Shown in pieces: positions 1-9,009 of a stretch of DNA of 64,000 nucleotides. Source of the DNA: Plesiocystis pacifica SIR-1 (lineage in GTDB: Bacteria; Myxococcota_A; Polyangia; Nannocystales; Nannocystaceae); assembly GCF_000170895.1 (NCBI RefSeq), contig NZ_ABCS01000013.1:62001-126000 (forward strand), in the 5' to 3' direction. A program made the translations under genes and the position numbers. The notes under the pieces were generated by a model. The model saw nothing but the letters and a program-made list of their open reading frames with translations, was not told the DNA's origin and made no database searches. Numbering within the stretch: position 1 is the first letter of the stretch; the number at the start of each line of letters is the position of its first letter.

Positions 1-2
1 CC

Positions 3-1238
3 AACGCGCTGCTCGATCCGCTGTTCATCCTCTGCCGCTCGCCCCGGCCGGTGACCTTCCTGGCCAAGGCGCCGCTGTTCGACATGGTCCTGGTCAAGCA
101 CTTCGTGCGCGCCTTCGAGTGCTTGCCGGTCTACCGCGAGCGCGACGGGGCCGACCCCAAGCAGAACCGAAAGAGCGTCGAGACCTCGATCGCGCTGCTG
201 GCCAGCGGCAAGGCGCTGGCGCTGTTCCCCGAGGGCATCTCGCACAGCGAGCCGTTGCTCGCGCCGCTCAAGACCGGGGCCGCGCGCATCGCCCTGAGCG
301 CGAGCGCCGGGGGGGCGCAGCCCGTGCAGATCGTGCCCGTGGGCCTCAACTACGCGGACAAGAAGACCTTCCGCAGCGACGCGACCTTGGTCTACGGCGC
401 GCCCCTGACCACGCCGGTGGTCGCGCTCGACGAGCGGTCCCGGCCGCCCAAGGAGGCGGCGCAGGAGCTGACCGATCAAATCGCCGACGCGCTCGGCGAG
501 GTGATCGTCCAGTCGCGGACCCACGAGGCCGTCGAGCTCGCCCGGGCCACGGCGCGGGTGCTGAGCGCGGCGGCGCGGGACGGGGGCGAGGGCTGGGCCG
601 AGGGCGCGCGGGCCAGCCTGGACCTCGAGCAGCGCCTCATCGACGGCTACGAGCAGCTCCAGGCCAAGGCGCCCCGGCGCCTCGAGGTCGTCGTCCGCCG
701 GGTCCGGGCCTTCGAGGCGCAGCTCGACGCGCTGGGCATGGGCGTGGATCACCCCGCGGCCATCGGGCGGCGCCGGGCGCTGCGCTGGACCATCGTGCGC
801 GGCCTGAGCCTGGCGCTGCTGGTCGTCCCCGGGGTGCTCGGGATCCTGACGCACTGGCTGCCCTACCGCGCCGTCGACTTCATCGCCCACCGCCTCGCGC
901 CCAAGCAGGCCGCGACCGACGACTTCGAGGACGTGCTCGCAACCTTGAAGCTCACGGGCGGGCTGCTGTTCTTTCCCCTGACCTGGGTCGCGCTCGCCGT
1001 CGTCGCCGGGCTGCTGCACCGGTGGAGCTCGGCCGGCGCGGCGCTGCTCGTGCTCCCGCTCCTGGGCTTCGCGGCGCTGCGCTTCGTCGAGCTCACCGAG
1101 GACGCCGCGGCGCGGGCGTGGGCGGCCTGGCAGCTGCTGCGCCACCGCGATCTGGGCGAGACCATCGCGGCCGAGCGGGCGGCGATCCGCGACGAGGTCT
1201 ACGCCCTGGCCGAGCTCGTCCCCGGCGACGCCGCCTGA
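3..1238 (+). CDS. PlsC-type glycerophospholipid acyltransferase, 5'-truncated by window edge
   Basis: Probably acylates a lysophospholipid or sn-glycerol 3-phosphate at the inner membrane. The frame is open from the left edge and begins NALLDPLF, the second half of the acyltransferase motif H-x-N-x-L-x-D-P, so the catalytic His lies just outside the window. The substrate motif FPEG is at about residue 75 of the visible part. After the acyltransferase domain comes an Ala/Glu-rich helical stretch and then two or three hydrophobic segments near the C-terminus, a layout seen in longer bacterial PlsC-family proteins. A GTG at 51 is in frame but falls inside the domain, so it is not the true start. 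Family assignment is firm; the exact substrate is not known. Confidence 0.85.
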   Translation, partial: NALLDPLFILCRSPRPVTFLAKAPLFDMVLVKHFVRAFECLPVYRERDGADPKQNRKSVETSIALLASGKALALFPEGISHSEPLLAPLKTGAARIALSASAGGAQPVQIVPVGLNYADKKTFRSDATLVYGAPLTTPVVALDERSRPPKEAAQELTDQIADALGEVIVQSRTHEAVELARATARVLSAAARDGGEGWAEGARASLDLEQRLIDGYEQLQAKAPRRLEVVVRRVRAFEAQLDALGMGVDHPAAIGRRRALRWTIVRGLSLALLVVPGVLGILTHWLPYRAVDFIAHRLAPKQAATDDFEDVLATLKLTGGLLFFPLTWVALAVVAGLLHRWSSAGAALLVLPLLGFAALRFVELTEDAAARAWAAWQLLRHRDLGETIAAERAAIRDEVYALAELVPGDAA

Positions 1239-1383
1239 GTTCTGTTTTGCCCCCACAGCCGCCCAGGACCGGGGACGCTTCGTCGCTCCGCTCCTCCTCT
1301 TTGGCTTGGTGGGCAATGAAGTTCGTGCCTTGGACAAGGCTCGTGGTCGCCCCCGCTCGCGGGGGCGTGGATTCATTGACAAT
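1239..1383 (+). repeat. R3 intergenic repeat (copy 1)
   Basis: About 145 bp of non-coding sequence that reappears inverted at 55343-55491 and, with a deletion, at 48619-48720. Shared blocks include GGGACGCTTCGTCGCT and TTGGCTTGGTGGGCAA, then a perfect GC hairpin (CGCCCCCGC/GCGGGGGCG). It runs straight into a partial R2 unit at 1386. No reading frame is shared between the copies, so it is a structural repeat and not a gene. Confidence 0.75.
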
Positions 1384-1385
1384 CT

Positions 1386-1414
1386 CTGAGTCGTGGACGT
1401 GGGGCAGGGAGGGC
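1386..1414 (+). repeat. R2 repeat, partial copy
   Basis: The first 29 bp of the 50-bp R2 unit, beginning TGAGTCGTGGACGTGGGG. Sequence after 1414 is unrelated, so the closing arm of the palindrome is missing. Together with R3 just upstream it forms the same R3-R2 composite found inverted at 55244-55491. Confidence 0.7.
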
Positions 1415-1466
1415 CTGAAACGCGCGCGCTTGTCCCTGCGCGGGGGATGGTCGATGCTCGGCGCGC

Positions 1467-1787
1467 ATGCACGACGACATCGCCGATCCGCGCACCGTCG
1501 CGGCCATCGCCCTCGCCCGGCGCAGCCTCGTCGCCGCCGAGGCCGAGGCGCGGGCCGAGGGCGGCTGGCTGAGCGCCGAGGACGAGGGCGAGGTCGACGA
1601 GGGGGAGGAGGCCCTGGGCCTGGCCCAGACGGCGCTGACCCACCTGGAAGCGGGGCGCTGGGACGAGGCGAGGGCGTGCGCCGACGAGGCCCTCGAGCTC
1701 GCCGAGGGCTGCGGCTACGGTGCGGGGGCGTGGCGGCGCTTCGCCCTGCTCGTCGAGGAGGCCGCGGAGACCGGGCGGGCTCGTTGA
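1467..1787 (+). CDS. Small acidic helical protein, unknown function
   Basis: A 106-residue protein rich in Ala, Glu and Asp with no signal peptide or membrane segment. It reads as two or three amphipathic helices and resembles a short TPR-like helical hairpin, though no family motif is clear. The ATG follows a GATGCT box by 8 nt, matching the near-leaderless promoter style of neighbouring genes. Codon use (GC third positions) fits its neighbours, which supports it as real. Function not recognised. Confidence 0.55.
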   Translation: MHDDIADPRTVAAIALARRSLVAAEAEARAEGGWLSAEDEGEVDEGEEALGLAQTALTHLEAGRWDEARACADEALELAEGCGYGAGAWRRFALLVEEAAETGRAR

Positions 1788-1820
1788 GCGGTCGTTACTA
1801 GCCATCACGGCGCGATCTGC

Positions 1821-1826
1821 TACAAC
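1821..1826 (+). promoter_or_regulatory. -10 element for the MBL-fold gene
   Basis: TACAAC ends 8 nt before the ATG at 1835, so transcription would begin at or next to the start codon. The same spacing recurs at many genes in the window. Confidence 0.5.
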
Positions 1827-1834
1827 CCCCGCCC

Positions 1835-2674
1835 ATGCCCCGCCCGCGAGAAGACGAGCTGGTCGTCTCGGGTCTGCGCCTGGTCGGCGTGACCGAGGGC
1901 GGCGTGGAGACCAACCTGCGCGTGCCCGAGCTGGGCGTGATGTTCGACATCGGGATGTGCCCGCCCAAGGCCCTGGGCTTCGATCGCCTGCTGATCAGCC
2001 ACGGCCACGCCGACCACCTCGGCGGGATCCACTACTACCTCTCGCAGCGCGGCATGCGGAAGCAGAAGGTGCCGACCATCGCCGCGCCCAAGGCCCTCGC
2101 GCCCCAGCTGGAGCAGATGCTCGAGCTGTGGTCGGCGGTCGAGGGCTTCGACTACCGCTACGACCTGCGCCCCGCCGGGCCTGGCGATCGGGTGGAGCTG
2201 GGCCGGGGCCTGACGGCCATCGCCGTGCCCACGGTGCACCGCGTCCCGAGCCTCGCGTGGGTCATCGAGCGCCGGGTCAACAAGCTGCTGCCCGCGTTCC
2301 AGGGCAAGCCCAACCAGGAGATCCGCGCGGCCAAAGAGCGCGGCGAAACGATCACCGAGTCCACGGACGTGCCCCTGCTGTGCGTCTCCGGCGACACGAC
2401 CATCGACGCCTTCCTGGCCTCGCCGCTCATGCGCCAGGTCAAGGTCCTGGTCCACGAGTGCACCTCGTGGTCGGACACCCGCGGCGTCGAGGACACCCGG
2501 GCCTACGGCCACACCCACGTCGACGAGATCATCGAGCACGCCGAGCGCTTCGAGGGCGAGGCCCTCGTGCTCGTGCACCGCAGCTTGCGGCACACCAAGG
2601 CCTTCGCCGAGCAGGTCGTGCGCGAGCGCTTCCCGGCGTCGGTGCGCGACAAGGTGTTCGTGTTCGGGAACTGA
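1835..2674 (+). CDS. Metallo-beta-lactamase-fold hydrolase, RNase Z-like
   Basis: A 279-residue cytoplasmic hydrolase of the MBL superfamily. The metal-binding signature HGHADH is at residues 56-61 and is followed by further conserved Asp/His positions (SGDT near 188, HECTSW near 211, a late VHRS segment near 247). The arrangement, without a signal peptide, resembles the tRNase Z/ElaC branch, which cleaves tRNA 3' trailers, but the flexible exosite arm is not recognisable, so it may act on another phosphodiester. The ATG is preceded by a TACAAC box at 8 nt and no Shine-Dalgarno. The next gene starts 20 nt downstream, so the two may be cotranscribed. Confidence 0.75.
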   Translation: MPRPREDELVVSGLRLVGVTEGGVETNLRVPELGVMFDIGMCPPKALGFDRLLISHGHADHLGGIHYYLSQRGMRKQKVPTIAAPKALAPQLEQMLELWSAVEGFDYRYDLRPAGPGDRVELGRGLTAIAVPTVHRVPSLAWVIERRVNKLLPAFQGKPNQEIRAAKERGETITESTDVPLLCVSGDTTIDAFLASPLMRQVKVLVHECTSWSDTRGVEDTRAYGHTHVDEIIEHAERFEGEALVLVHRSLRHTKAFAEQVVRERFPASVRDKVFVFGN

Positions 2675-2693
2675 ACCGACTTCAGGGCCAGCC

Positions 2694-3923
2694 ATGAGTC
2701 ACGACTACGACGTCGACGTGCTGATCCTCGGGGGCAGCTTCCTGGGGGTGGAGCTGGTCCGCCAGCTGCGGCGGCGTCGACGGGGCCGCGAGCTCGACAT
2801 CGCCGTGGTCGATCGCTGCGTCGACCACCCCTACATCCCGCTCACCCACGAGCTGCTGACCGAGCGCCTGGCCGCGGGCGTGGACGCCAAGACCGTGCTG
2901 CCGAGCGCCGACTGGGTTCGCCAGCGCTCGCCGGCGCGCTGGGTCCAGGGGGACATCGCCGCCTTCGATCCGGTCAGCCACGTGGTCACCCTGGCTGACG
3001 GCAGCGCGCTCTCGGGGCGCTTGGTGGTCGTGGCCCTGGGCTCCGAGGTCCGCGCGCCCGCGGGCTTGCCAGGCGGCGAGCTGCTGCGCGCCTACAAGTT
3101 CCGCGACGAGTTCGAGGCCAGCAAGGCGGCCATCGCCGAGCGCCTGTCCCGGTCTGGAGACGAGGGCGAGGCCTGCGTGGTCGTCGTGGGCGGGGGCATC
3201 ACCGGCGTGGAGATGGCCGGAGAGCTCGCCCACCTCGCCGCCGCGCGCCCCGATGGCTGGCGGGTTCCCAAGGTCGTGCTCGTCCACGGCGGCGATCGGT
3301 TGTTGCCCGGGCTGCACCCTCGGGGCGGCCGGTGGGCGGCGCGGGTGCTGGCCGAGCAGGGCGTCGAGCTGGCCCTGAGCACGCGCGTCGAGGCGGTCGA
3401 GGCGGCCGAGGGCGGCGCTCTTCGCCTGCGCCTGTCGGGCCAGGGCAGCGCGCGCACCCTCGACTGCGCGCTCGGCTTTTGGGCCGGCGGCGTGCGCCCG
3501 CCGAAGATCCTCCCCGAGCTCGGCCTGCCCCTCGACGCCCGCGGCTGGCTGCGCGTGGGCCCGAGCCTGCAGTGTTACCCCGAGCACACCGACGAGCCCG
3601 AGATCTTCGCGGGCGGGGACGTGGCGCGGATCTACGGCGGCGACGGGCAGTGGCCGACCATGCAGCGGGCGATCGAGGCGATCTTCGCCGCCCAAGCCAT
3701 CGCCAAGAACATCCTCCGCCTGGCCGCGGCTTCGCCCGACAGCGAGTACGCCGACGGCGTCCCGCCCATGCACCCCCACACGCTGTGGCGCGACTTCCCC
3801 CACGGCGTCAGCGCGGGGGCGCGCTCGCTGGTGATCTACGGCGGCCTCGCGCTGCCGGGCGCGGGCCTCAACATCTGGTTTCGCCGCTTCCTCATGCGCC
3901 AGTACATGCGCCGCTTTTCGTAG
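2694..3923 (+). CDS. NAD(P)/FAD-dependent oxidoreductase, NDH-2-like
   Basis: A 409-residue pyridine nucleotide-disulfide-type flavoprotein. The FAD-binding dinucleotide fold is at the N-terminus ([13 protein letters not shown]) and a second Rossmann motif, [17 protein letters not shown], lies near residue 163. A late GGDVARI segment carries the Asp that contacts the flavin ribityl chain. Length and layout match type II NADH:quinone oxidoreductases, single-subunit dehydrogenases that pass electrons from NADH to quinone at the membrane face. The C-terminal tail is basic and aromatic ([13 protein letters not shown]), as expected for a peripheral membrane anchor. It starts 20 nt after the MBL-fold gene. 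The family is solid; quinone as acceptor is inferred. Confidence 0.8.
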   Translation: MSHDYDVDVLILGGSFLGVELVRQLRRRRRGRELDIAVVDRCVDHPYIPLTHELLTERLAAGVDAKTVLPSADWVRQRSPARWVQGDIAAFDPVSHVVTLADGSALSGRLVVVALGSEVRAPAGLPGGELLRAYKFRDEFEASKAAIAERLSRSGDEGEACVVVVGGGITGVEMAGELAHLAAARPDGWRVPKVVLVHGGDRLLPGLHPRGGRWAARVLAEQGVELALSTRVEAVEAAEGGALRLRLSGQGSARTLDCALGFWAGGVRPPKILPELGLPLDARGWLRVGPSLQCYPEHTDEPEIFAGGDVARIYGGDGQWPTMQRAIEAIFAAQAIAKNILRLAAASPDSEYADGVPPMHPHTLWRDFPHGVSAGARSLVIYGGLALPGAGLNIWFRRFLMRQYMRRFS

Positions 3924-4129
3924 GGGCCCTGCCCGGCGCCAAGGCAGACGTCGACGCCGACTCGGCCGCGGGAGTTGGGCGCAGCCCGCCTCGGCTTGCG
4001 AGTCTTTGGCGGTGGCGGCGTTCGCTTGCCTCGGGCAACAACCCATCGGCGAGGTGGCGAGCGTCGTCGAGTGAGCTCTCCCCCGAGCCAGGGCGCAGCC
4101 AGAGCCGGGCCAGGGCTGCTCAGGCGCGG

Positions 4130-4135
4130 TACAAC
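4130..4135 (+). promoter_or_regulatory. -10 element for the SDR gene
   Basis: TACAAC ends 6 nt before the ATG at 4142, indicating a leaderless transcript. Confidence 0.5.
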
Positions 4136-4141
4136 GCGGCC

Positions 4142-4945
4142 ATGTCCGAGCCCTCGTCCGCGTCCTCGTCCTTCGACCTGAACTCCAAGGTCGCCATCGT
4201 CACCGGTGGCTCCCGCGGCATCGGCCTGGCCACGGCGACGGCCCTGTCCCGGGCGGGGGCGAAGGTGGTCATCGCCTCGCGCAAGCCCGAGCCGCTCGAG
4301 CAGGCCGCGGCGCACATCCGCGAGCAGACCGGCGGGGAGGTCCTCGCCGTGCCCGCGCACACCGGCGACGACGAGGCCGTGCAGCGCGTCGTCGCCAAGA
4401 CCGTCGAGGCCTTCGGGGGCGTCGACGTGCTCGTCAACAACGCCGCCACCAACCCCCACTTCGGGCCGATCATGAGCTCCCAGGACAGCCACTGGGACAA
4501 GACCTACGACGTCAACGTCAAGGGCTACTTCCGCATGGTCAAGGCCTGCGTGCCGGAGATGCAAACGCGCGGGGGCGGGCGGATCATCAACATCGCCTCC
4601 GTCGCCGGGCGCCGGGTCCAGCCGGGCATGGGCGTGTACTGCGTGTCCAAGGCCGCGGTCTGCATGCTCACCCAGGTCCTCGCCGTCGAGCTCGCGGACG
4701 CCAAGATCAACGTCAACGCGCTGACCCCGGGCTTCGTCAAGACCAAGTTCTCGAGCGCGATCTGGGGCAACGAGGCCATCGGCAAGGCGGTGCTGAAGTC
4801 CATCCCCCAGCACCGCATGGCCCAGCCCGAGGAGATCGCCAACTTGATCCAGTTCCTCGCGTCCGACGCGAGCAGCTTCGTCACCGGCTCGATCATCGAC
4901 ATCGACGGCGGGCAGCTGGCCGCCTCGGGCATTCCGGTCGGCTGA
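4142..4945 (+). CDS. Short-chain dehydrogenase/reductase (classical SDR)
   Basis: A 267-residue NAD(P)-dependent oxidoreductase. The cofactor motif TGGSRGIG is at residues 21-28 and NNAA at 99-102. The catalytic Ser153 and the Tyr166-x3-Lys170 pair are intact. The ending with an IDIDGG motif is typical of FabG-like and glucose-dehydrogenase-like SDRs. The reading frame extends upstream, but the family's usual start and the TACAAC box 6 nt before the ATG place the start at 4142. Its TGA stop codon is also the first three bases of an R2 palindromic repeat. The substrate cannot be told from sequence. Confidence 0.85.
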   Translation: MSEPSSASSSFDLNSKVAIVTGGSRGIGLATATALSRAGAKVVIASRKPEPLEQAAAHIREQTGGEVLAVPAHTGDDEAVQRVVAKTVEAFGGVDVLVNNAATNPHFGPIMSSQDSHWDKTYDVNVKGYFRMVKACVPEMQTRGGGRIINIASVAGRRVQPGMGVYCVSKAAVCMLTQVLAVELADAKINVNALTPGFVKTKFSSAIWGNEAIGKAVLKSIPQHRMAQPEEIANLIQFLASDASSFVTGSIIDIDGGQLAASGIPVG

Positions 4946-4990
4946 GTCGTGGACGTGGGGCAGGGAGGGCGTGGCGTCGTCCACGACGGC
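4943..4990 (+). repeat. R2 palindromic repeat at the SDR stop codon
   Basis: A 50-bp class unit whose first bases are the TGA stop codon of the SDR gene. Perfect 10-bp arms GTCGTGGACG and CGTCCACGAC flank a G-rich centre, so the mRNA 3' end would fold into a stem-loop. The same unit occurs at 1386 (partial), twice in tandem at 55244 and at 57655. Confidence 0.8.
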
Positions 4991-5012
4991 TAGAACAGCG
5001 GCACCCAAACGC

Positions 5013-5045
5013 AAAAAGCCCCGGCAGTCACGACCGGGGCTTTTT
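5013..5045. terminator. Bidirectional intrinsic terminator
   Basis: A 7-bp GC stem (GCCCCGG/CCGGGGC) with a 9-nt loop is flanked by five A on the left and five T on the right, so it works on both strands. It sits between the convergent SDR gene and the minus-strand lipoprotein. Confidence 0.85.
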
Positions 5046-5075
5046 GTGTGGTGAGCCGCGGGGCTCACGCGAGGC

Positions 5076-5360
5076 TCAGCACTGCTCGAGGGCGTCGAGG
5101 GTCTCGGCCTTGAGGGCGCAGTCGATGCTCGCCTTGAGCGGGGGCTCGGCCTTGCACTGCTTGATGACCTCCTCCTTGCCAGCCTCGGCGGCCGACTTGA
5201 GGATCTCCTCGCCCAGGGGGTTGTCGGCGGGCTGGTCCTTCATGAACAGCTCGACGAACTTGTCTCCAAGCTTGACGCAGTCCTCTTCGGAAGCGGTGCA
5301 GCCCGAAAGGGCGCCGAGGGAGAAGCAGAGGGCGAGGCTGGCGGTGAGGTACTTCTTCAT
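5076..5360 (-). CDS. Small secreted lipoprotein
   Basis: A 94-residue protein starting MKKYLTASLALCF with a lipobox LSGC (lipidated Cys21). The mature part is helical and holds further Cys residues that could form disulfides. The frame is open further upstream, but the Lys-Lys/hydrophobic/lipobox signal peptide clearly marks the start at 5360. No enzyme motif is visible, and the protein may be a small helical periplasmic lipoprotein. Function unknown. It is transcribed away from the regulator gene at 5660. Confidence 0.7.
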   Translation of the reverse strand: MKKYLTASLALCFSLGALSGCTASEEDCVKLGDKFVELFMKDQPADNPLGEEILKSAAEAGKEEVIKQCKAEPPLKASIDCALKAETLDALEQC

Positions 5361-5659
5361 TTGTTTCCCGATCGGTGAGGTAGGGAGGCAAACGGTATCG
5401 AGGTCTGGCCAACATTGCGAACGGTCCTTTGGATCGGTGTTCGCCCTGGGAAGACCGTGGCTCGACCCATTGGCCATCCGCCGGGCTCGCTGTCGGCTCG
5501 TGTCTGTCCGTTGCCCGTCGTCGGGCCGATCGTCCAAGGCTCCCGCGCAACCCAAAGACCAAGCCGCGTGAGAACACGCATGTCGCGCAGGGCTCCTGGC
5601 CTGCGAATTCCCCTGGTCGCTCTCCCACTGCGCTTTACGTGCCCCTCCGAGTGGACCGG
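5361..5659. other. Divergent intergenic region
   Basis: About 300 bp between two divergently oriented genes (lipoprotein on minus, regulator on plus). No repeat, RNA gene or clear promoter was identified. Both frames remain open into it, but codon use there does not look coding. Confidence 0.5.
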
Positions 5660-6550
5660 ATGAACAACGCGACCGAACTCTCCCAAGCCTTCACGCCTCC
5701 CAGCACCACCGCGCCTTCGCTGGCCGCCTCGCGGCTGCTGCTGGCCGGGCGCAGCCCCGAGGCCATCCACCTGCGGACCCGCCTGCTCGAGCTCTCTCGT
5801 CAGCCCAGAGCGCTGTTCGTGTCCGGCCCGATGGGCTCGGGGACGATCCGGGCGGCGGCCCTGGTGCATCACCTGGGGCAAGGCGCCCAGGTGCCCGCGA
5901 ACGGTGGCGACACCCGCGCCATGCTCTGCTGCGCGCCGGGAGAGGCGCCGCCGAGCCCGACGAGCGGGACCGTGTGTGTGCTGGGTTTCGAGCAGCGCGC
6001 GCCGGTCGAACGCGCCCGGCTCCTCGCCCGCGCCGAGCTCGACTCGCGCGTGCGCTGGATCTTCTGCACGGAGCACGGGGACGCCCTGGACACCGCCACG
6101 CTGGCGGCGGTCCGCGGCCGGGCCGAGCACCTGGCCCTGCCCCGGCTGAGCGAGCGCGTCGACGACCTGGAGGCGCTGGCGCTGCAGTCCATGGCCACGC
6201 TGCCGCTCGTGCGCCCCGTCGGCGGCCTGTCGAGCGCCGCGCTGGACTGCCTGCGCCGCTACCCGTGGCCGGGGGAGCTCGCCGAGTTCGAGGCCGTGCT
6301 GCGCGAGGCGGTGCTCGCTGGAGCCGGCGTCGACGTCGAGCTGCGCGACCTCCCCAAGGAGGTGAAGCTGCGCGCGGCGGTCGACCTGCCCGCGCCCTCC
6401 GAGTCCGAGATGAGCCTGGAGCATGCCGAGCGTCGGGCGATCCGCAGCGTCATGGACTACGCCGAGGGCAACAAGCGCAGGGCGGCGCGCATCCTGGGCA
6501 TCGGCAAGACGACGCTGTACCGCAAGCTGAAGCTGCTCGGCTTCGAATGA
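5660..6550 (+). CDS. Degenerate bacterial enhancer-binding-type regulator with Fis HTH
   Basis: A 296-residue protein. The C-terminus (about 255-296) is a Fis-type helix-turn-helix with the family signature A-x-x-L-G-I-G-K-T-T-L-Y-R-K, as in sigma-54 activators. The middle is a shrunken AAA+ domain: the Walker A segment reads GPMGSGTI with the Lys-Thr lost, and the sigma-54-contacting GAFTGA loop is absent. It therefore probably binds DNA but cannot drive open-complex formation by ATP hydrolysis. A conserved PWPGEL segment matches the RWPGNVREL part of the family. The ATG at 5660 was chosen because upstream sequence shows no coding signature. Confidence 0.65.
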   Translation: MNNATELSQAFTPPSTTAPSLAASRLLLAGRSPEAIHLRTRLLELSRQPRALFVSGPMGSGTIRAAALVHHLGQGAQVPANGGDTRAMLCCAPGEAPPSPTSGTVCVLGFEQRAPVERARLLARAELDSRVRWIFCTEHGDALDTATLAAVRGRAEHLALPRLSERVDDLEALALQSMATLPLVRPVGGLSSAALDCLRRYPWPGELAEFEAVLREAVLAGAGVDVELRDLPKEVKLRAAVDLPAPSESEMSLEHAERRAIRSVMDYAEGNKRRAARILGIGKTTLYRKLKLLGFE

Positions 6551-6565
6551 GCTCGATTTCGTCTA

Positions 6566-6571
6566 TATACT
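6566..6571 (+). promoter_or_regulatory. -10 element for the Cys-rich lipoprotein gene
   Basis: TATACT ends 6 nt before the ATG at 6578, a near-consensus -10 box in a leaderless position. Confidence 0.55.
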
Positions 6572-6577
6572 GACCCC

Positions 6578-7681
6578 ATGTCGGGGCGCTCGACACAGCT
6601 GGGCCTGGCGGTCGCGGTCGCGCGAGCGCTGCGCTCGCTCGCGAGCCCCGCGCTGATCGGCCTGTGCGTCGGCGGGGTGTTCGCGCTCGGCTGCCCCCTG
6701 CCCCGGGGCCTGTCCTGCGGCGACGGCTGGCTCGACCCGGAGTTCGAGCAGTGCGACCCCAACGACCCCAACCAGCGCCACGCCTCGGCCTGCCGCGACA
6801 AGGGCTTCACCCGGGACGCCGGCTGCGACCCGCTGACCTGCGAGATCCTCGACAGCGACGACGACTGCAACATCTGCGGCGACGGGGTCGTGCGCGGGGA
6901 CGAGGAGTGCGACGGGTCCGTCCCCGACAGCGACGCGATCGACTTGCAGTGCGCCCTGGGCTTCGTCAGCTGCAACTCGAGCTGCAGGCTGGAGTGCGTC
7001 GGCGAGTGCGTGGGTCGCCCGCCCGGCGACCTCACCCCCGAGTGCACGCCCAACGAGCAGTGCGAGGGCGACGACGACTGCGAAGAGGGCGAGGCCTGCT
7101 CGAGCTTCCTCGAGCAGTGCCTCCCGGCCCTCGGGGGCTTCTCCCCGGAGCTCGAGTGCTCCAACTTCGAGCCCGAGCACGACGAGAAGGACAGCTACAC
7201 CAAGGGCTACATCCTCCACTGCACCGACGCGTGCATCTTCAGCCGGGAGAACTGCAGCTACTGCGGCGACGGCGTGCTCGACGGGGAGTTCGACATCACC
7301 ATCGGCGGGGACGAGGGGGTCGGGACGCTCGAGCCGGAGGTCTGCGACGGCGATCAGGTCGACCGGGACAAGCTCATCGCCCACTGCCAGCCCCTGTGCA
7401 TCGAGGAGGGCTTCCCCTTCGACCCGGCCCTGCCGGTGTTCTGCGATGTCGAGTGCAACGAGGACTGCGACGGCTTCGTCATCGACGGCGACGTGATCCC
7501 CGGGGGCTCGGCCTCGGACTACGGCTGCTGCCTGGCGGGCGGGACCCCGTGCCCCACCGAGGGCTACCCGGGCATCCCCGACGACCTGCCCTGCTGCCAG
7601 TGGCTCGACAACCCGCCCGAGGCCGAGGACACCTGCGTGCTCGACACGGAGAACGCGGCCATCCAGATCTGCCCGGCCTAA
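6578..7681 (+). CDS. Cys-rich secreted lipoprotein with CGDG/ECDG repeats
   Basis: A 367-residue exported protein. A long basic N-region and hydrophobic core end in an ALGC lipobox near residue 39. The mature part has roughly 30 Cys and repeats such as CGDGVVRGDEECDG and CGDGVLDGEFD, which match the DUF4215-type myxobacterial Cys-rich repeat often found on surface proteins. Acidic Ca-site-like loops accompany the repeats. It is likely disulfide-stabilised and displayed on the outer membrane. No enzymatic domain is visible. Confidence 0.7.
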   Translation: MSGRSTQLGLAVAVARALRSLASPALIGLCVGGVFALGCPLPRGLSCGDGWLDPEFEQCDPNDPNQRHASACRDKGFTRDAGCDPLTCEILDSDDDCNICGDGVVRGDEECDGSVPDSDAIDLQCALGFVSCNSSCRLECVGECVGRPPGDLTPECTPNEQCEGDDDCEEGEACSSFLEQCLPALGGFSPELECSNFEPEHDEKDSYTKGYILHCTDACIFSRENCSYCGDGVLDGEFDITIGGDEGVGTLEPEVCDGDQVDRDKLIAHCQPLCIEEGFPFDPALPVFCDVECNEDCDGFVIDGDVIPGGSASDYGCCLAGGTPCPTEGYPGIPDDLPCCQWLDNPPEAEDTCVLDTENAAIQICPA

Positions 7682-7721
7682 AGCCCCGACGCCGCGGGAG
7701 GTGGGCTACCATCGGCCCCGC

Positions 7722-8900
7722 GTGAGCACCTCCCTCGTCGGCAACTTCAACTACCCCACTCCCTACCGCATCGGCGCCGGCCGGATCCGCGAGCTCGCGG
7801 CCGCGTGCACCGAGCAGGGCATGCGCCGCCCGCTGATCGTCACGGACCCCGGCCTGGTCGCGCTGCCGTGGTTCACGGCCCTGGCCGGGCAGCTCGCCGC
7901 GGCCCCCGAGCTCGAGCCCGCGACCTTCTCCGCGGTCCACTCCAACCCCACGGGCGCCGACGTCGAGGCTGGCGTCGCGGCCTACCGCGAGCACGGGGCC
8001 GACGGCCTGGTGCTCGTCGGGGGCGGCTCGGCCCTGGACGTGGGCAAGTGCATCGCGCTCATGGTCGGCAACCCCGGCTCGGTGTTCGACTACGAGGACG
8101 TCGGCGACAACTGGACCAAGGTCGACCCCAGCAAGATGCCGCCGAAGATCGCCGTGCCGACCACGGCGGGCACGGGCTCGGAGGTCGGCCGCGCCTCGGT
8201 GATCACCGACCCCGAGCACAACAAGAAGATCATCTTCCACCCCAAGATGCTGCCCGAGCTGGTGCTCGCCGACCCGGAGCTGACCGTGGGCCTGCCCGCT
8301 GGACTCACCGCGGCCACGGGCATGGACGCCCTGGCCCACTGCTTCGAGGCCTTTTGCGCCCCGGGCTACCACCCCATGGCCGACGGCATCGCCTTCGAGG
8401 GCATGTGGCTGATCCGCCAGAACCTCGTGGACGCCTACCAGGACGGCACGAACATCGAGGCGCGCACGGAGATGCTGATGGCCTCGTCCATGGGCGCGAC
8501 CGCGTTCCAAAAGGGCCTCGGCCTGGTCCACGCCCTGAGCCACCCCCTCGGCGGGGCCCTGGGCGTCCACCACGGCACCGCCAACGCGATCTTCTTGCCC
8601 TACGTCATGGTCTTCAACCGCGAGGCCATCGCCCACAAGATGGACGTGCTCGCGCGCATCCTCGACATCCCCGTGGCCAGCAACGGCTTCGACGCCGTGC
8701 TCTCGTGGATGATCAGCCTGCGCAAGACTCTGGGCTTGCCGCACACCCTCGCGGACGTCGAGGGCTTCGACGCGGCCATGGCCAAGCGCCTGGCGCCCCT
8801 GGCCGTGGCCGACCCGTCCATGGGCGGCAACCCGATCCCGGCCAACGAGGAGCAGTGCGAGCGCGTGTTCCTCAAGGCCCTCGCGGGTGACCTGAGCTAG
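7722..8900 (+). CDS. Iron-containing alcohol dehydrogenase
   Basis: A 392-residue group III alcohol dehydrogenase. The NAD-binding motif GGGSALDVGK lies in the N-terminal half. The metal-binding His cluster is in GMDALAHCFEAF and GLVHALSHPLGGALGVHHG. A conserved PTTAGTGSE segment binds the nicotinamide. These enzymes interconvert alcohols and aldehydes. A GTG at 7722 is taken as start because a GCTACCAT box lies just upstream and the homologous N-terminus begins here; an in-frame GTG at 7701 is the alternative. An R1 repeat begins 4 nt after its TAG stop. Confidence 0.85.
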   Translation: MSTSLVGNFNYPTPYRIGAGRIRELAAACTEQGMRRPLIVTDPGLVALPWFTALAGQLAAAPELEPATFSAVHSNPTGADVEAGVAAYREHGADGLVLVGGGSALDVGKCIALMVGNPGSVFDYEDVGDNWTKVDPSKMPPKIAVPTTAGTGSEVGRASVITDPEHNKKIIFHPKMLPELVLADPELTVGLPAGLTAATGMDALAHCFEAFCAPGYHPMADGIAFEGMWLIRQNLVDAYQDGTNIEARTEMLMASSMGATAFQKGLGLVHALSHPLGGALGVHHGTANAIFLPYVMVFNREAIAHKMDVLARILDIPVASNGFDAVLSWMISLRKTLGLPHTLADVEGFDAAMAKRLAPLAVADPSMGGNPIPANEEQCERVFLKALAGDLS

Positions 8901-8904
8901 TCGC

Positions 8905-9007
8905 TAGCAGTCGCCCACCCCGGCCACGCCGGGACCCATGATCCAGGAAAGCGTCGTCCACGGACTCAGCTGGCGTTGAACCCGTGGGCGGCTGCCTTTC
9001 TCGGTAG
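8905..9007 (+). repeat. R1 100-bp palindromic repeat (copy 1)
   Basis: A 100-bp unit bounded by TAG on each side. Terminal inverted repeats GCAGTCGCCCAC and GTGGGCGGCTGC (one mismatch) enclose an inner hairpin CCCGGC/GCCGGG-like segment. It differs from the copies at 30914 and 31014 at three positions. Located immediately after the alcohol dehydrogenase stop codon. No gene within it. Confidence 0.85.
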
Positions 9008-9009
9008 GG

